Part shown: positions 22,817 to 35,524 of the stretch, piece after piece
Layout of the letters: each line of letters opens with the position of its first letter
How positions within the stretch are numbered: the first letter of the stretch is position 1
DNA from: Chlorocebus sabaeus
Lineage: Eukaryota > Chordata > Mammalia > Primates > Cercopithecidae
DNA length: 64,000 bases
Assembly (NCBI RefSeq): GCF_047675955.1
Contig: NC_132912.1
Span: 15,722,500-15,786,499, forward strand
Reading direction: 5' to 3'
Position numbers and translations under genes: made by a program
Notes under the pieces: model-generated
Databases searched by the model: none
What the model was told of the DNA's origin: nothing
What the model saw: only the letters and a program-made list of their open reading frames with translations

Positions 22817-22980
22817 TTTTTTTTTTTTTCTGAGATGGAGTCTCGCTCTGTTGCCCAGGCTGGAGTGCAGTGGCACGATATCGGCTCACTGCAACCTCCA
22901 CCTCCTGGGTTCAAGCAGTTCTCCTGCCTCAGCTCCCTGAGTAGCTGGGACTACAGGTGCATGCCACCATGCCTGGCTAA
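22817..22980 (-). mobile_element. Truncated Alu
   Basis: T13 tail, GAGATGGAGTCTCGCTC and one arm; breaks off after GCCACCATGCCTGGCTAA. Confidence 0.92.
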
Positions 22981-23616
22981 CGGGTTTTGAATCTGAGTAA
23001 ATATTTATCTAAATAAGACTAAGTCTAAACCTAGAAGTGATTGCAAGATTAACATTCTCTACCATGGTGGAAATGGAGGCTTTGAAAGCTAAGTGGAATT
23101 CATTTCTAGAAAAATGAAGAAAGTTACATGTCTGATTCCTGAATTACGCCTGTAGCTTTCAATCAACTGTACTAGTTAAGGGAATCTAGTCACCTGTCTT
23201 TAAGGCAGTTTCTTCTCTATAGGTCCTGGGATCTTGCTATCAAGTTAAAAAGACTTCTTTGACTGGCATTCTTTTTGCTAAAGGATGAGGATCAGGGAAA
23301 AATGTTGTAGAATCATGAATCACATGAATCATATTCCTACCTGAGAGATAGAATTAGGGCTAGAACATACGTCTACTAAGATGCATAGATGAACTCTGAA
23401 AGCCTCAAGACTCTCTTGACGGATGAATTCAACCAAGCAGCATGGACAGGCCTGCCTTAGTAAAGAACATTTACTTCAGAGACAAGAGGCACTGCACTGA
23501 CATGTCTGATTATTATAATTTGCATCAGACTGAGCAGATAAAGTTGTTGACTAGCAAATGGCCTCAAGTGAATATTTCTGATTGTTAAGGGAAGAAAAAG
23601 ACATAATTAGGTAATC
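22981..23616. other. Intronic sequence without recognised genes
   Basis: Nothing recognised on either strand. Confidence 0.45.
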
Positions 23617-23937
23617 GGCTGGGCGCAGTGGCTCACGCCTGTAATGCCAGCATTTTGGGAGGCCGAGGTGGGCAGATCATGAGGTCAAGAGATTGAGACC
23701 ATGTTGGCCAACATGGTAAAATGCCATCTCTATTAAAACTACAAAAATGAGCTGAGCATGGTGGTGCACGCCTGTAGTCCCAGCTACTCAGGAGGCTGAG
23801 GCAGGAGGATCACTTGAACCCAGGAGGTGGAGGTTGCAGTGAGCTGAGATCATGCCACTGCACTCCAGCCTAAGGAAAGAGTGAGACTCCGTCTCAGAAA
23901 AAAAAAAAAAAAAAAAAAAAGAAAAAGAAAAAAAGAG
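23617..23937 (+). mobile_element. Alu with target-site duplication
   Basis: GGCTGGGCGCAGTGGCTCACG start, both arms, A-rich tail with G interruptions. AGGTAATC occurs on both sides (about 23609 and 23936). Confidence 0.95.
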
Positions 23938-25073
23938 GTAATCGATTACTAACATTGCACGGACTTTATTTTCCTTTCCTGCTGCTCTTAATTTTTTTTC
24001 TCCCTGAAGGGAATATTCCTGGGGAAAAAAGTTGACTCACGCTACTCTCCTTCATGGCTCTCATTTGGGACATGTTTAGCCTTCGAAGCAAGTCGAAGGG
24101 CCGGCTGTGTGATGGATACATCCTCTATTTCCTTTGCCTCATCGAAGGCACAGCCTTCTGTCAATTTCCCTGGTACTAAGGGTGGGAAGGAAATCTATGA
24201 CTACCATAATAAATAGCAATAACTTTCTAACTGTTTACCTAAAATGCAACCCAGGATTAATTGATTTTCGTTAATCACCCTGACATTTTTGGGGTAGGAA
24301 TTACATAAGCGACCTAGATTTTTGAATTATTTTAAATTTGGATATATTATATATACAAACCTCCCCCCAGTAATAACAACTAACTACCATTGATTAGCAT
24401 AACGTAACCTAAGAAAATAAATGTAACTAGATATTCTTGGAATTGCCACAGGTAGAAAGCATTAGTATACAGTATAATACCAAATCCACTTTGAGCCCAC
24501 TTCGACGTCTCCATTAGTGTCATAAAAGGTTTATGGCAAATGTATAAGACTATGTTGTGGTATCCTTTTTGTCTAACCCCAGAGGAGAGAAGAAAGCCAA
24601 AGTCCTGAAATTAATGATGTATATTTAGGCAGTCAGCTTACTGGATGCTGCCCCAAACCAAAAAATAGCTCTACATATGGAAAATTCCCAATTAGGGGAG
24701 GGGCTGGTGGAAAAGACAAGGTTTTTGTAAGTAGTTGAAGCTGTCATTTAACTATTAATGGCTTCTAAATACTTACTGAAACCATCTTAAACATAAAAGT
24801 GAAAATCAAACCATAAAACCAAGAAGTCTGATGTTCTCTGCTAAATAATCTGAACAGTGAAATAATCTTTTAAGACAAATCAATATCTTCATATAGCATG
24901 CACAAAACATAAATTATCTGTGCCTTATGGCTTTCTATGTGCCTTCAATATGGGGGAATTAGGTAAATCAAGAATAGTTTATGATTCCTATCATGAATCA
25001 GTTCTTTTTTTCTCCACTTTAAAATGTTCAGTCTATCTTTGGAACACCACAAAATATGACTGGAAGAGAAACA
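23938..25073. other. Intronic sequence without recognised genes
   Basis: Contains a CpG-containing patch at 24080-24165 with a TTCGAA core; otherwise AT-rich. No exon recognised. Confidence 0.45.
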
Positions 25074-25363
25074 TATATTTTTGAGACACAGTCTCACTCT
25101 GTCGCCCAGGCTGGAGTGCAGTGGTGCAATCTTGGCTCACTGCAACCTCTGCCTCCTGGGTTCAAGTGATTCTTATACCTCAGCCTCTCAAGCAACTGGG
25201 ACTACCGGCATGCACCACCATGCCCAGCTAATTTTTGTATTATTAGTAGAGACGGAGTTTTACCATGTTGACCAGGCTGGTCTCGAACTCCTGACCTCAA
25301 CTGATCCACCCATCTCGGCCTCCTAAATACTGGGATCACAGGCGTGAGCCACCATGATGGGCC
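25074..25363 (-). mobile_element. Alu
   Basis: GAGACACAGTCTCACTCTG, both arms, ending GCCACCATGATGGGCC; short tail ATATATTTTT. Confidence 0.93.
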
Positions 25364-25810
25364 AAGCTGGAAGATATTTATGCTTTAAAAACATGAGCTT
25401 CATGACAGAAATGTTGAGGTTCTTACTATAATAGGAACTATGAGCTGAAAAGGGTTAAAATAATTGGTTCCAGAGAGGCTGCAAACTGTCTGTGTCAGTG
25501 CAAGCCGTGGTATTGAGGAGTTTCAAATGAAAACTTGGGTTGTGAAGTTGACAGGTTTTATGTACAATGCAGATTTTTAAGCCATTTTGCCTTTCTATCA
25601 TTGTCTCTTGACAGGAGAAGGAAGTGTGTGTTTGTCTTTCCTCAAATTCTCATGAAAGTCGCTCTGGATTCATACTTTTAAAAAGCCTGTAGCACACTTA
25701 AGCTTCAGCCTCATCTGTAGAAGAAAACTGCTTTTGCATGATGCATTTTCCAGAAAATGGACTCTTTTCAGGACGTAGACTCTCACGTGGGAAAAGAAAG
25801 AAAACCTTAC

Positions 25811-26002
25811 CTGGGTAATCATTCTTGTCTATGTCTGAATCTCCTCTTAAAGTAAAGCCAAATCCAGAAGGGACAGCGTGTGAGGCCCATACTCCTTGCA
25901 GAACTTGGGAAGGCTTGGTGTTTAAGCCATCTTTGTTTCCGTTATAAATGAGCACTTTGCCTCGTTGATCCTTGCCTGCAAAAGGCACGCCGATGGCAAT
26001 GT
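25811..26002 (-). CDS. ITGA8: ITGA8 exon I (blades 6-7), 192 nt
   Basis: Completes Asp, then encodes 63 residues from IAIGVPFAGKDQRGK to SDIDKNDYP, and ends with the first base of the next Asp. The acceptor ends gttttag and the donor is gtaagg. It holds the blade 6 GAP strand, the linker KPSQVLQGVWASHAVPSGFG and the blade 7 calcium loop DIDKNDYPD (its last Asp is in the next exon, outside the window). An AluJ-like element starts only about 60 bp from the acceptor. Confidence 0.97.
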
Positions 26003-26061
26003 CTAAAAACAGACACAAAAACATATTTTATGTGTGTATGTATTTAATTCTTCATTTATTC

Positions 26062-26384
26062 ATTTTAGAGACAGGACCTCACTCTGTCACCCAAGCTGGA
26101 GTGCAGTGATGGGATCTTGGCTCACTGCAGCCCCAAACTCCTAGACTCAAGTGATCCTCCTGCCTCAACTTCCCTAGGAGCTGGAACCACAGGTACGTAC
26201 CACCATGTCTGGCTAATATATATATATATATAGTTTTTTGGTTTTTTGTTGTTTTTTTTTTTTGAGCAATGGGTCCTTGCTTTGTTGCCCAGGATGGTCT
26301 GGAATGCCTGGTCTCAAGTGATCACCCCACCTCAGCCTCCCAAAGTGTTAGGATTAAAGGCATGAGCCACTGTGCTTGGCCATG
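26062..26384 (-). mobile_element. Old Alu (AluJ-like) next to exon I
   Basis: AGAGACAGGACCTCACTCTG, both arms separated by a (TA)n run (about 26217-26231) and a T-rich linker, ending GCCACTGTGCTTGGCC. Begins about 60 bp from the exon I acceptor. Confidence 0.9.
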
Positions 26385-26566
26385 GAGACATTTCTTTTCT
26401 TAAGTACAGAAGAATGGTTCAGAAATAGAGTTCAGTACACTCAAAGAGCAGTATCAAACTCTAAAGCGCTTATAATGTTTTCCATGAAAATTCTGTAGTA
26501 CTGCTGCAATGACAAATTATTTGTTGCCTTTTATCCATCCAACAAATATTTATTAAGAGCCTCCAG

Positions 26567-26855
26567 GGCCTGGCGCGGTGGCTCACGCCTGTAATCCCAG
26601 CACTTTGGGAGGCCAAGGCAGGTGGATCACGAGGTCAGGAGATTGAGACCATCCTGGCTAACACAGTAAAATCCCATCTCTACTAAAAATACAAAAAATT
26701 AGCCGGGCGCCTGTAGTCCCAGCTCCTCGGGAGGCTGAGGCAGGAGAATGGTGTGTACCCGGGAGGCAGAGTTTGCAGTGAGCCGAGATCACGCCACTGC
26801 ACTCCAGCCTGGGTGACAGAGAGAGACGCCATCTCAAAAAAAAAAAAAAAAAAAA
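26567..26855 (+). mobile_element. Alu with target-site duplication
   Basis: GGCCTGGCGCGGTGGCTCACG start, a small deletion in the middle region, A20 tail. AAGAGCCTCCA and AAGAGCCTACA flank it. Confidence 0.95.
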
Positions 26856-27010
26856 GAGCCTACAAAGTACTGAATGTAGTGAATACAACAGCAAATTAGA
26901 CACTCAAAGCTCCTGCTTTTAGAAAACTTATATTCTAGGACAGGTAATAGACAATTTGCATAGAGAAAAATAATCAAATTATCAAAAACAATAAATGCTA
27001 TGTAGAGAAT

Positions 27011-27276
27011 CTTTTTTTTTTTTTTTTTAGATGGAGTCTCCCTCTGCTGCCCAGGCTGGAGTGCAGTGGCACGATCTTGGCTCACTGCAGACTCCGCCTC
27101 CCAGGTTCAAGTGATTTTCCTGCCTCAGTCTCCCAAGTAGCTGGGACTACAGGCGTGCTCCACCATGCCCAGCTAATTTTGTCCAGGCTGGTCTCGAACT
27201 CCTGACCTCAAGTGATCCATCCACCTTGGCCTCCCAAAGTGCTGGGATTATAGGTGTGAGCCATAACGCCCGAATA
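27011..27276 (-). mobile_element. Alu
   Basis: T18 tail, GATGGAGTCTCCCTCTG, an internal deletion near 27180, ending CATAACGCCCG. Inverted relative to the Alu at 26567-26855, about 155 bp away. Confidence 0.93.
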
Positions 27277-27992
27277 AGAATCTTGAAACTAGTGATTTAA
27301 TGGAGAGTGGTCAGATTGTTGTTTTTAGATTAGGTGATCAGAATATGTGTCTCTGTGACTGGCACTGAAACTGAAATCTAGAAACAGGAAGCAACCAACA
27401 GTGTGAAAGCCAGATGGAAAAGCATCCAAGCAACTGCTGCACAAAGGCCCAAAGGCAGAAGGAGTGTCGTCCATTGGAGAAACGGCCAGAGGCGTTCCAC
27501 ATAGAAACTCAGTGAGTGACAGAGCCTGATCAGATCACAGATCCTGGGGCTGGGTGGACGTTTGCAGGGTAATTAGGAGATCCTTGTTTTCAAAAGAAAG
27601 GAAAAAACTCACTTTGAAAGATTATTTCATTTAATGATTACCTCGTCCCATGAATGAATAGGCAAGACACTTTCTGTAGTTGAGAACAGTGGGAAACCTG
27701 GAGAGTGTCACCTGACTCACATCAATATGCCATTTACCTTCCACACATTTTGTCAGGATCGTTCCTGAACAATAAACGTGAGTACCCAGTTGTATTTGAA
27801 GAAGAGTTCTAATAACACCAATCGCATCTTAGTCCCCACAGTGGGTTGCAGCATGTGTTCTCATTTGTCGCTCCATTCCTCTTTCTTCCTGGGTACATGT
27901 GGATAAGACTGAATAAATCGAGACTCAGTCTTCATGATGTTAATGAGACTGATAAATCCACTTTTTCTGAACAAGTAAAGAGAGACTATCTA
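27277..27992. other. Intronic sequence without recognised genes
   Basis: Between exons H and I. An old LINE2-like patch is possible at 27410-27570, but I cannot assign it. Confidence 0.4.
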
Positions 27993-28290
27993 GACAGGGC
28001 ACAGTAGCTCACACCTGTAATCCCAGCACTTTGGGAGGCCGAGGCGGGTGGATCACGAGGTCAGGAGTTCAAGACCAGCCTAGCCAAGATGGTGAAACCC
28101 CGTCTCTACTAAAAAATACAAAAATTAGCCAGGCGTGGTGGTGGGCACCTGTAATCCCAGCTACTCGGGAGCCTGAGGCAGAGAATTACTTGAACCCGGG
28201 AGGTGAGGCTGCAGTGAGCCGAGATCACACCACTGTACTCTAGCCTGGGTGACAGAGAAAGACTCTGTCCCAAAAAAAAAAAAAAAAAAT
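27993..28290 (+). mobile_element. Alu
   Basis: GGGCACAGTAGCTCACACCTG start, both arms, A17 tail. Confidence 0.94.
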
Positions 28291-29947
28291 CTAAAAATTC
28301 AGATTTTTGTAGAAAATAAAGATATTGTCCTGTGTCAGGTGAAAAGGAACACTTTCTTAACTTTCTCTAAGTCAGTGCCTTGACTCCCATCCCCTTGTTT
28401 ACTCTCAGTGAATTTGACATTATTTTACCTGCTTTATATACTCAAGAACACCAAAGCTCAGAGAAGCTAGGACCTCCATTTATGTCATTTAGAATGCTTC
28501 TTTCATCTTTTAAAAATACTATTAAAGGTTTGAGAGAAAAGACAAATAGACGAAACTATGATTTTAAAAGACAACTCCATAGATAATTTAGCACTGTTTA
28601 TTTTATTTGAGGGACCAGGAATAGAGCAGCTTTGGAAGGCAGCAAGTCACTTAAAGGTAAGCTTGTCTTTACAAAAATTTCCCTGCAACCATAAGCTTTT
28701 TACATGTACTTTGTTTTATGGTACTCTAAAAATTACTAACCATATGTTGCTGAGAACTTTTTTCAAAGAATGTATGAGTACAGTAACATTTGCCAAATAT
28801 ACTAATGAATACTAATCTGATGTGAATACTTCCAAGGCTACTTTGCTAGAGCAAGTTCCTCTTACTTCCTTGACTTCAATCAAGAAATTCACTATACTTG
28901 GTTCTTAACTTAAAAGTCCTGAAAATGTATTCAAAATTTTGTGTGAAGGTGTGTTTTTCTGAGGAGAGGGTTTCATAAATTCTAGACTAAAGAACGACAA
29001 ACCTAAGCTAGGAGTTTAACACTACTTTGTTGCAAATATTGAAACTAAGGTGAAGCTTACATGCCAATTAAAATTCAGCATAACCTATACATAACCCATA
29101 GAGGCTAATCAGAAGCCAGGATACTTGCTAATATATCAACATGTATTTATTTGTCTTGACATATAGAAGGTTTCCTAGTTAAATCACCAAATCCAAACAT
29201 CAATTTTAAAAATAATTCCTGCCACTGCTGAGAGCTATTACAGGATCGTCAACATCAAACGTGAGAAAATCGCTTGGACTTCAGAGCAGGGACTATTTCT
29301 GTATTAACTTTGGCTTTAAAGTTTTAGTTCTTAAAATTTAATAAGAAATATTTCTGCGAGTAAACAGCACTTATAAGTAGAGAAGTCTAAGGTCGAACAT
29401 TTGAGATATTGTTTTGAAGTTTGCAGACACCTAAAGGTACTCATTTTTATTGTAACCTGGAGTGCTGGTAGCCTTCCAATGTCTCTTAAAATTCATTTAG
29501 AGGTTTTCAAACTGTAGTAATACCCTCAAACCATTACCCGGAGCTCTGAAGACTGATCTCTGAGGTAGTATGGTTTTGACATTGCTTAATGAGGTTTTTC
29601 TGAAGTTTCTGATAACTGAATGTGTCTTCTACAAGGAGATCAATTATACTACATTTAGGATTGAAGCAAATTATGTTACAGATTTTCTCTCTGTGTCGCA
29701 CTGTAATCTTGTGAGATTTGAAATAGAAATTTTCAGAAAAATGAGAAGGGAAATTTCCATGTAATATTTATATTAGTCAAAATGTATAAACTTAAAGCTG
29801 CCTTGAGATTTGTGGTAGTTTATTAAAAATCAGTCATAATAATAACTGTACCCACACAAACCATACTGAATACTTTAAAACAGGCATGGCTTCCTTTATG
29901 CAGTGGTGACGACACATAAATGACTTCCATGCTTTGGTTTACATTAC
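28291..29947. other. Intron sequence before exon I, no repeat recognised
   Basis: AT-rich sequence on the 3' side of exon H. No second exon, RNA gene or clear repeat recognised. Confidence 0.5.
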
Positions 29948-30153
29948 CATTGTATCCATCTTGGTTCAGGTCTCCTAAGTGCGCCATAGCACTTCCGAAT
30001 CTCCCAAATGTCTCGGTGCCAGTAAGGATCTGGGGGTCTCTGAAGAGGAGGGAGCTCACTTGCAAATACAGGTAGATTTGCCCTACTTCTCTGGGGTTGC
30101 TCTCAAATTCACGTTCCATAAAGAGAGGTGCCCCAACCAGGACATCATCCAGT
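29948..30153 (-). CDS. ITGA8: ITGA8 exon H (blades 5-6), 206 nt
   Basis: The longest exon here. It completes Gly, encodes 68 residues starting LDDVLVGAPLFMEREF and ending LGDLNQDGYN, then gives the first base of Asp. The acceptor ends cttacag and the donor is gtaatg. It contains the FG-GAP strand LVGAP, the blade 6 FGRFGSAMAHLGDL segment and the calcium loop DLNQDGYND (last Asp completed in exon I). SNPREVGQIYLYLQVSSLLF is specific for alpha-8. Confidence 0.97.
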
Positions 30154-30978
30154 CTGTAAGGAACAAAGAAAGCAGCTCAGCGCACTGGTAGAGAGGAGAG
30201 TCATTTTGGGTGTATTTGTAATCAACTAGACTAGTACATTTCCACTGGTACTTTTCCTTCTCTGAGGGTTATTTTACAGTCATCAGATTGCTTTCACTGC
30301 TTTGTTACGTCTGTGGGATCGAATGCTGTAAGAAAATAAGGGTTGTTAAATTATCACACTGAACATTTTAGCTATGTTAAAAATGTCTACTTAAAAAAAA
30401 CCACAGATATTTCACCATTTTCAGCTTTTTAGTGCATTTCCAGAACCTGTACTTGCACAAAGAAAACATATCGAGAAAGGACAAAATAGCTTTTTGTAAA
30501 AATAGATTAGAGTTTGTCTGCAATTAATATAACTGTACATTTAAATTATTCAGTTTTTATGCAGCAATGTTTCAAATCAACTTTGTCCTTCCCTTTCCTT
30601 TTGTTAGCTCAATTTAAATAAAACAGAGATTAGAGAGGTATATCAAGCTGGTTAGAAAGGTAGCAAACAACTTCTCAGCCCAAATAAAAATTTATGTTCT
30701 TTGCATACATAGATTATAGCAAAAAACTAATATGTAATTTTTAAGGTTAAAAAAAATTTCAAGAGATATTCAAGCAAATTATTTAGAGATAAAGATATAA
30801 CCACCTGGAGAAAAAATAAAACAGTGGTTACAGGTGTTTCCTTCACAGAGCCAGATGGGCAGGAAGAGGACTGGAACGGGAAACTTCACTATAAGCCTTC
30901 TAAGTGATTTGATTTTTTAAAAAATGTATAATGTATGATTTCTATTTTAAAATTTTAAAAGTCACACCAACCAAAATT

Positions 30979-31017
30979 TATATATATATGTGTGTGTGTA
31001 TATATATATATATATAA
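30979..31017. repeat. (TA)n(TG)n(TA)n compound microsatellite
   Basis: TATATATATA, then about five TG units, then about nine TA units. Confidence 0.95.
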
Positions 31018-31189
31018 AATTTGATCTAAATTAATGGCCTCTACTAAAGTTTGTCTACAGATGCAATGTCTTGGCAGATGCAGTCATCTCAAGAGTGACC
31101 GGAGGCAGGAACATATATTTGCATTTGACTTTTATACCTATGTAGATTAGGTAATATGCTGAAGTTTGCCAAGCAAACTGATTAAAGTA

Positions 31190-31460
31190 TTAATATAATT
31201 TAGTTATAATAATTCATGTATATGAATGATATATAACAATATATAATACATTAATGTATGAAATATATATAATTAATTATATAAATTGAGTATATTATAT
31301 AAATATAAAGGTCAAGAAACAATACTGTATTAATATGCAATATATTAATACCTAAAAAATTAAGATATATCAATAATATTAATAACATAACATCAATAAT
31401 ATGTATAAAATATATTAATAACAGATTCCATATCAAATGGCTCATATACATCTTTAATAT
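31190..31460. repeat. AT-rich low-complexity block
   Basis: Almost entirely A and T with many short TATA/AATT palindromes; contains an open but meaningless minus-strand frame. Confidence 0.85.
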
Positions 31461-32164
31461 AGTTTATATCAAAAGTCAGGGGTCAGGGATGAGGTGGGAA
31501 CAGTTACTGAGAACAAGAAACTTTCTTTAAGATCTGAGCAGTCTACAAGACATTCCAACATCACTCTGACCTACCCTCTGTCCAATTTCTGGCCTTCCTT
31601 GTGGTATTTATCTCTTGTCTTCAGTCTGAATCAAAAGACATCCTGTGTTCTTCCTATGTTTAAGGTACTTTGATAAGTGACTTTAATGCAATGATGACTA
31701 TTAGGTCAACCAATTCATTCCCTAATAACTTACAAATGAGGTTAAATGACTACCCATATTACTATAAACAAGGCAGATTGGGAAAAATAATATGAGACAA
31801 TGAAATTCATTCTGGGTATCCTGGACCAGGGAGAGGCTGGGTGCTTGAAGGAAACTAAGGAAGGTTCCATGGAGGAGATGGCTTTGAACCTGGGTGGGAT
31901 CCTGAGGTGGGCTCTCCAGGTGGAGGTGTTGTGAGCCAAACCAAGTGTCCCTGGGTAGAGTGAGGGTACAGTGAGTGTCTAGACATGCTTGGTGCCAGGG
32001 GCATTCTAACAAATTTAATTGTAAAAGTAAAATGTACAAAGAATTCTTAAAAATTAACCCCCTTAAGAAAAAATATGTAACAATAACATATATCATTATC
32101 ACATACGTATTATATACTATATATTGTTACAATCAATATTATATGTACATGATATACAATAAGA

Positions 32165-33115
32165 AAATAAGCCAATTAAAAATCGGGCAAGGCCAGGCAC
32201 AGTGGCTCATGCCTGCGATCCCAGCACTTTGGGAGGCCAAGGTGAGCAGATCATGATGTCAGGAGTTTGAGACCAGCCTGGCCAATATGGTGAAACTCCC
32301 GTCTCTACTAAAAATACAAAAAGTAGCTAGGCATGGTTGTGCGTGCCTGTAGTCCCAGTTACTCAGGAGGTTGAGGCAGGAGAATTGCTTGAACCCGGGA
32401 GGCGGAGTTTGCAGTGAGCCGAGATCGCATCACTGGACTCCAACCTGGGCGACAGAGTGAGATTCGGTCTTAAAAAAAAAAAATTGGGCAAAAGATGTGA
32501 ATGGACAGCTCATCAAAAAAGATAGATGGCAAGCAAGCTTATGAGTAGACACTCAATATAATATGTCATTAGGAATTGTGAATTAAAATCACAATGAGAT
32601 ACAACTACACATCTCTTAGAATGGCTAAAATCCAAAATGCTGATGGCACCAAACATTGGCAAGGATGTAGAACAACTGTAATTAATTGCTAATGGGAATA
32701 CAAAATGATACAGTCACTTTGGAAGACAGTCTAGCAGTTTCTTACAAAGCTAAACAAAGGCTTACCACACAATCACAAAATTATACTCCTTGGCAATTAC
32801 TCAAATGCATTTAAAACATCTACATACAAAAATATGCACAAAAATGCGCATAGAATAATTGCCCAAACTTGGAGGCAACCAAGACAGTCTTCGATAGGTG
32901 ACTGGATAAGCAAATCGTGGTACATCACACAATGTAATAATATTCAGCAATGAAAAGAAATAAGTTATCAAGCCATCAAAAGACATGGAGGAACCTTAAA
33001 TGTACATTGTTAAGCCAATCTGAAGAGGCTACCTGCTGTATGATTCCAATTGCATGACACTCTGGAAAAGGCACAACTATGAAGGCAGCAAAAAAAAATC
33101 ACACACCTGGGTTCA
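32165..33115 (+). mobile_element. L1M ORF2/3' remnant, split by an Alu
   Basis: GCCAATTAAAAATCGGGCAA before the Alu and AAAGATGTGAATGGACAGC after it are colinear L1. Continues with AATCACAATGAGATACAAC, TTGGAAGACAGTCTAGCAG and GACTGGATAAGCAAATCG. Frame is broken in many places. Confidence 0.85.
32191..32483 (+). mobile_element. Alu with target-site duplication, inside L1M
   Basis: GGCCAGGCACAGTGGCTCATG start, both arms, A12 tail. AAAAATCGGGCAA (left) and AAAAATTGGGCAA (right) flank it. Confidence 0.95.
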
Positions 33116-33150
33116 TGTTATAGGCAACCCAACAGTGTGCATAAGTTACC

Positions 33151-33533
33151 ATGCTTTTAATGTGTCCCCCGAATTTCATGTATTGGACACTTAATCTTCA
33201 GATGCATGTATTAATGGCATTTGGAGATGAAACTTTTAGAAGGTAATTACGATTAGATAAGGCCATCAAGGCGGAGCCCTAAGATGAACTGGTGAATTTA
33301 TAAGAACAGGAATGGAATACAGAGCTGGAACGCTCTTGTCCCCTTCGACATGTGATGCCTGGCACCTCCTCCGGACTTTGCAGAGGGTCGCCACCAGCAA
33401 GAAGGCCCTCATCAGAGATGGCCCCTTGACCTTGGACTTCCAGCCTCCAGAAGTATAAGAAATACATTTCTTTTCTTTATAAATCGTCCAGTCTCCGGTA
33501 TTCAGTTATAGCAACAAAAAACAGGCTAAGCCA
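33151..33533 (+). mobile_element. MaLR (MLT1-type) LTR
   Basis: ATGTGTCCCCCGAATTTCATG, GGCGGAGCCCTAAGATGAA, CCTTGACCTTGGACTTCC, CCAGCCTCCAGAAGTATAAG and a final AACAGGCTAAG follow MLT1 order; diverged. Confidence 0.75.
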
Positions 33534-35524
33534 TGTATTGCTTTAACATAGAAACTTTTCTGTTTCTTTTTTTTTCCCCAGTAGTACACATTGCATGCTA
33601 ATGCTCATGACTAATATTCAGAATTTAGTTATTTATTAAAAGAATACAGATTAGTGGACTAGATAGTAGATATCAAATCAACCTAATTGTTTGACAGGTA
33701 AGAACTAATGTCACTTCACTTACATTACAGAAATTAATTTACAACCTCTTTTTGGTTTAATTTTTTAGATTTTTCTACCTAATTCAATTATAATGATATG
33801 CCCTGTATGAATGAACATACTTGCACTAAATCTAGCATAAAAATATAGTTCCCTAAGCTGTGTCCTTTCAACTGGATTTTTCTGTAAATTATTCTCAAGT
33901 TAACCACTAAGAATCTGTTTAAATTTGGCTCCTTTTGGTCCTGCAGAGGTTAGAAACAATGGTAGTATAGAAAGTATCCAGTGGATTAAATTGTAATTCA
34001 GTGAATTTCTGAAGTAGAATAACTACTATAAGGCTCAAAAGCCATAAGAAATGAAAACATATTTGCTTGTTTAGGCACGAGATGAAAAATACCATTTCCA
34101 TGTGTTGTTAACAAGTTTGTTCAGAAATTCCTAACAAAGCTTACGTCGACAGAGTTTGTAGTAATGGAAGTCTTAAGATAGCGAAACTGAAGATAATTTC
34201 CACAGTTTGTTTCCATTTTCAAAACTGTCACAGGCTTGATAGTATTAACCATCAACCAGCACGCACACAACTGTTAAGGCTAAATGTTTGCTGTCCATTC
34301 AATCATACTCGGAGATTTTTTCTTAATAGAAAAATATCGGGGAAAATTTCCACCAGTTAATTTATTTGGTCACTTACTGACGCTGTCTTTTTTTTTTTTT
34401 TTTCTCCTGATGTTGAGATTCTGGAGCTCTTTTAGGGACCTTGTTTTTGTTGCCTAGTTTTCAAAGAATATATGTTTTCCAACAATGTTCACTACAGAGC
34501 CTTGTGCACAAATGTACTTAACTATCTCCAGCTTGGGGAAAGGAGGGTCTGGTTCAAGCCCATAAATGTGTGTGTGCAGGGAAGTCCTCACTTCTGAACC
34601 AGGAGCAATGACCTAGCCAAGTGATTTTTTAAACCCTATGAAATATATTTTATATATATCATCATTGTTGTAACTTCAGACTTCACTTGAGTTGTCTATC
34701 TTTCGCCTTTCTTTGGCCAGTCTCAATTACTTCCAGAGCATACTTACATATAACAGGACCTTGAATTTACATAACATCTAATTATTAAAAACAGCAAATG
34801 ATATACTGAGAATCTATGGGCACTTTACCTTTATGAATGGCGTTAGTAAATTAATGCAAATATCCTTCAACGCAGTCTAAAGAATTCAGAAAATACTATG
34901 TAATAAAAAGATAGTATGCATAGCAATTTTTAAGAACATCAAGAAGGAAATTATTACTTTAAAACAGTAATGTGTTTGTTACTACCATATTATTGTGATC
35001 AACAGGAAGCCAATGAGGTCCTTTTCTCACATTTTTTTTTTTTCCTTAACATGGCAAAAAAAAAAAAAAAGTACTATAAACATTGTCACAAAACTTCACG
35101 ATAGACTAGGATGTGCATGTTTCCAGAAAGGACGGTGCCCTGTAGGGCATAAGGTGAAACTTGGGCAAAGTCCTGAGGATTCAAAACAGGAGTGGCCTGT
35201 GGAAAAGAACACACAGAGTGAATCCGTACAGTAGGGGAAGAGCCCCTGCTGCTTGTGTGACCGTCAGTGGGGAGAAATGTGTCTGTGCATATATGAAAGG
35301 CCACAGTGGGATTCTTTTTTCCCCCCGATTTTGAGATTTTGGAGCTTTTTTAGAAACCTGGTTTTTGTAAGCATGACAAAAACTGGATGGCATGCTATGT
35401 CTGGCCTTCAAGTTCTTTAGCTATTTTCTTTCCAAACGACTAAAAGGCTGTGATTACAATTATAGTCCACCTAAGTTGGAAATCTTGAATGGCAGTCCTA
35501 ATAGCTACTTTTGAAAAATTTTTT
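33534..35524. other. Intron sequence with a diverged direct-repeat pair
   Basis: No exon. Contains T17 (34388-34404), an inverted T/A run pair (35032-35070) and two similar segments of about 50 bp at 34398-34458 and 35320-35370. Otherwise unassigned. Confidence 0.5.

Larger units (their letters stand above)
30154..32160. other. AT-rich intron sequence with TA/TG microsatellite
   Basis: Intron between exons G and H. Contains the (TA)n(TG)n(TA)n repeat at 30979-31017 and an AT-rich block at about 31190-31460. No exon recognised. Confidence 0.55.

Noticed and set aside
24080..24165. Possible hairpin between GAAGG..GGCTGTG and CACAGCCTTC
   Set aside because: Arms are short and gapped with a long loop; no RNA family recognised.
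1..25810. Search for the next ITGA8 exon (expected DLIVGAFGTGKVAVY)
   Set aside because: No matching sequence with splice sites was seen by eye; it most likely lies before the window.
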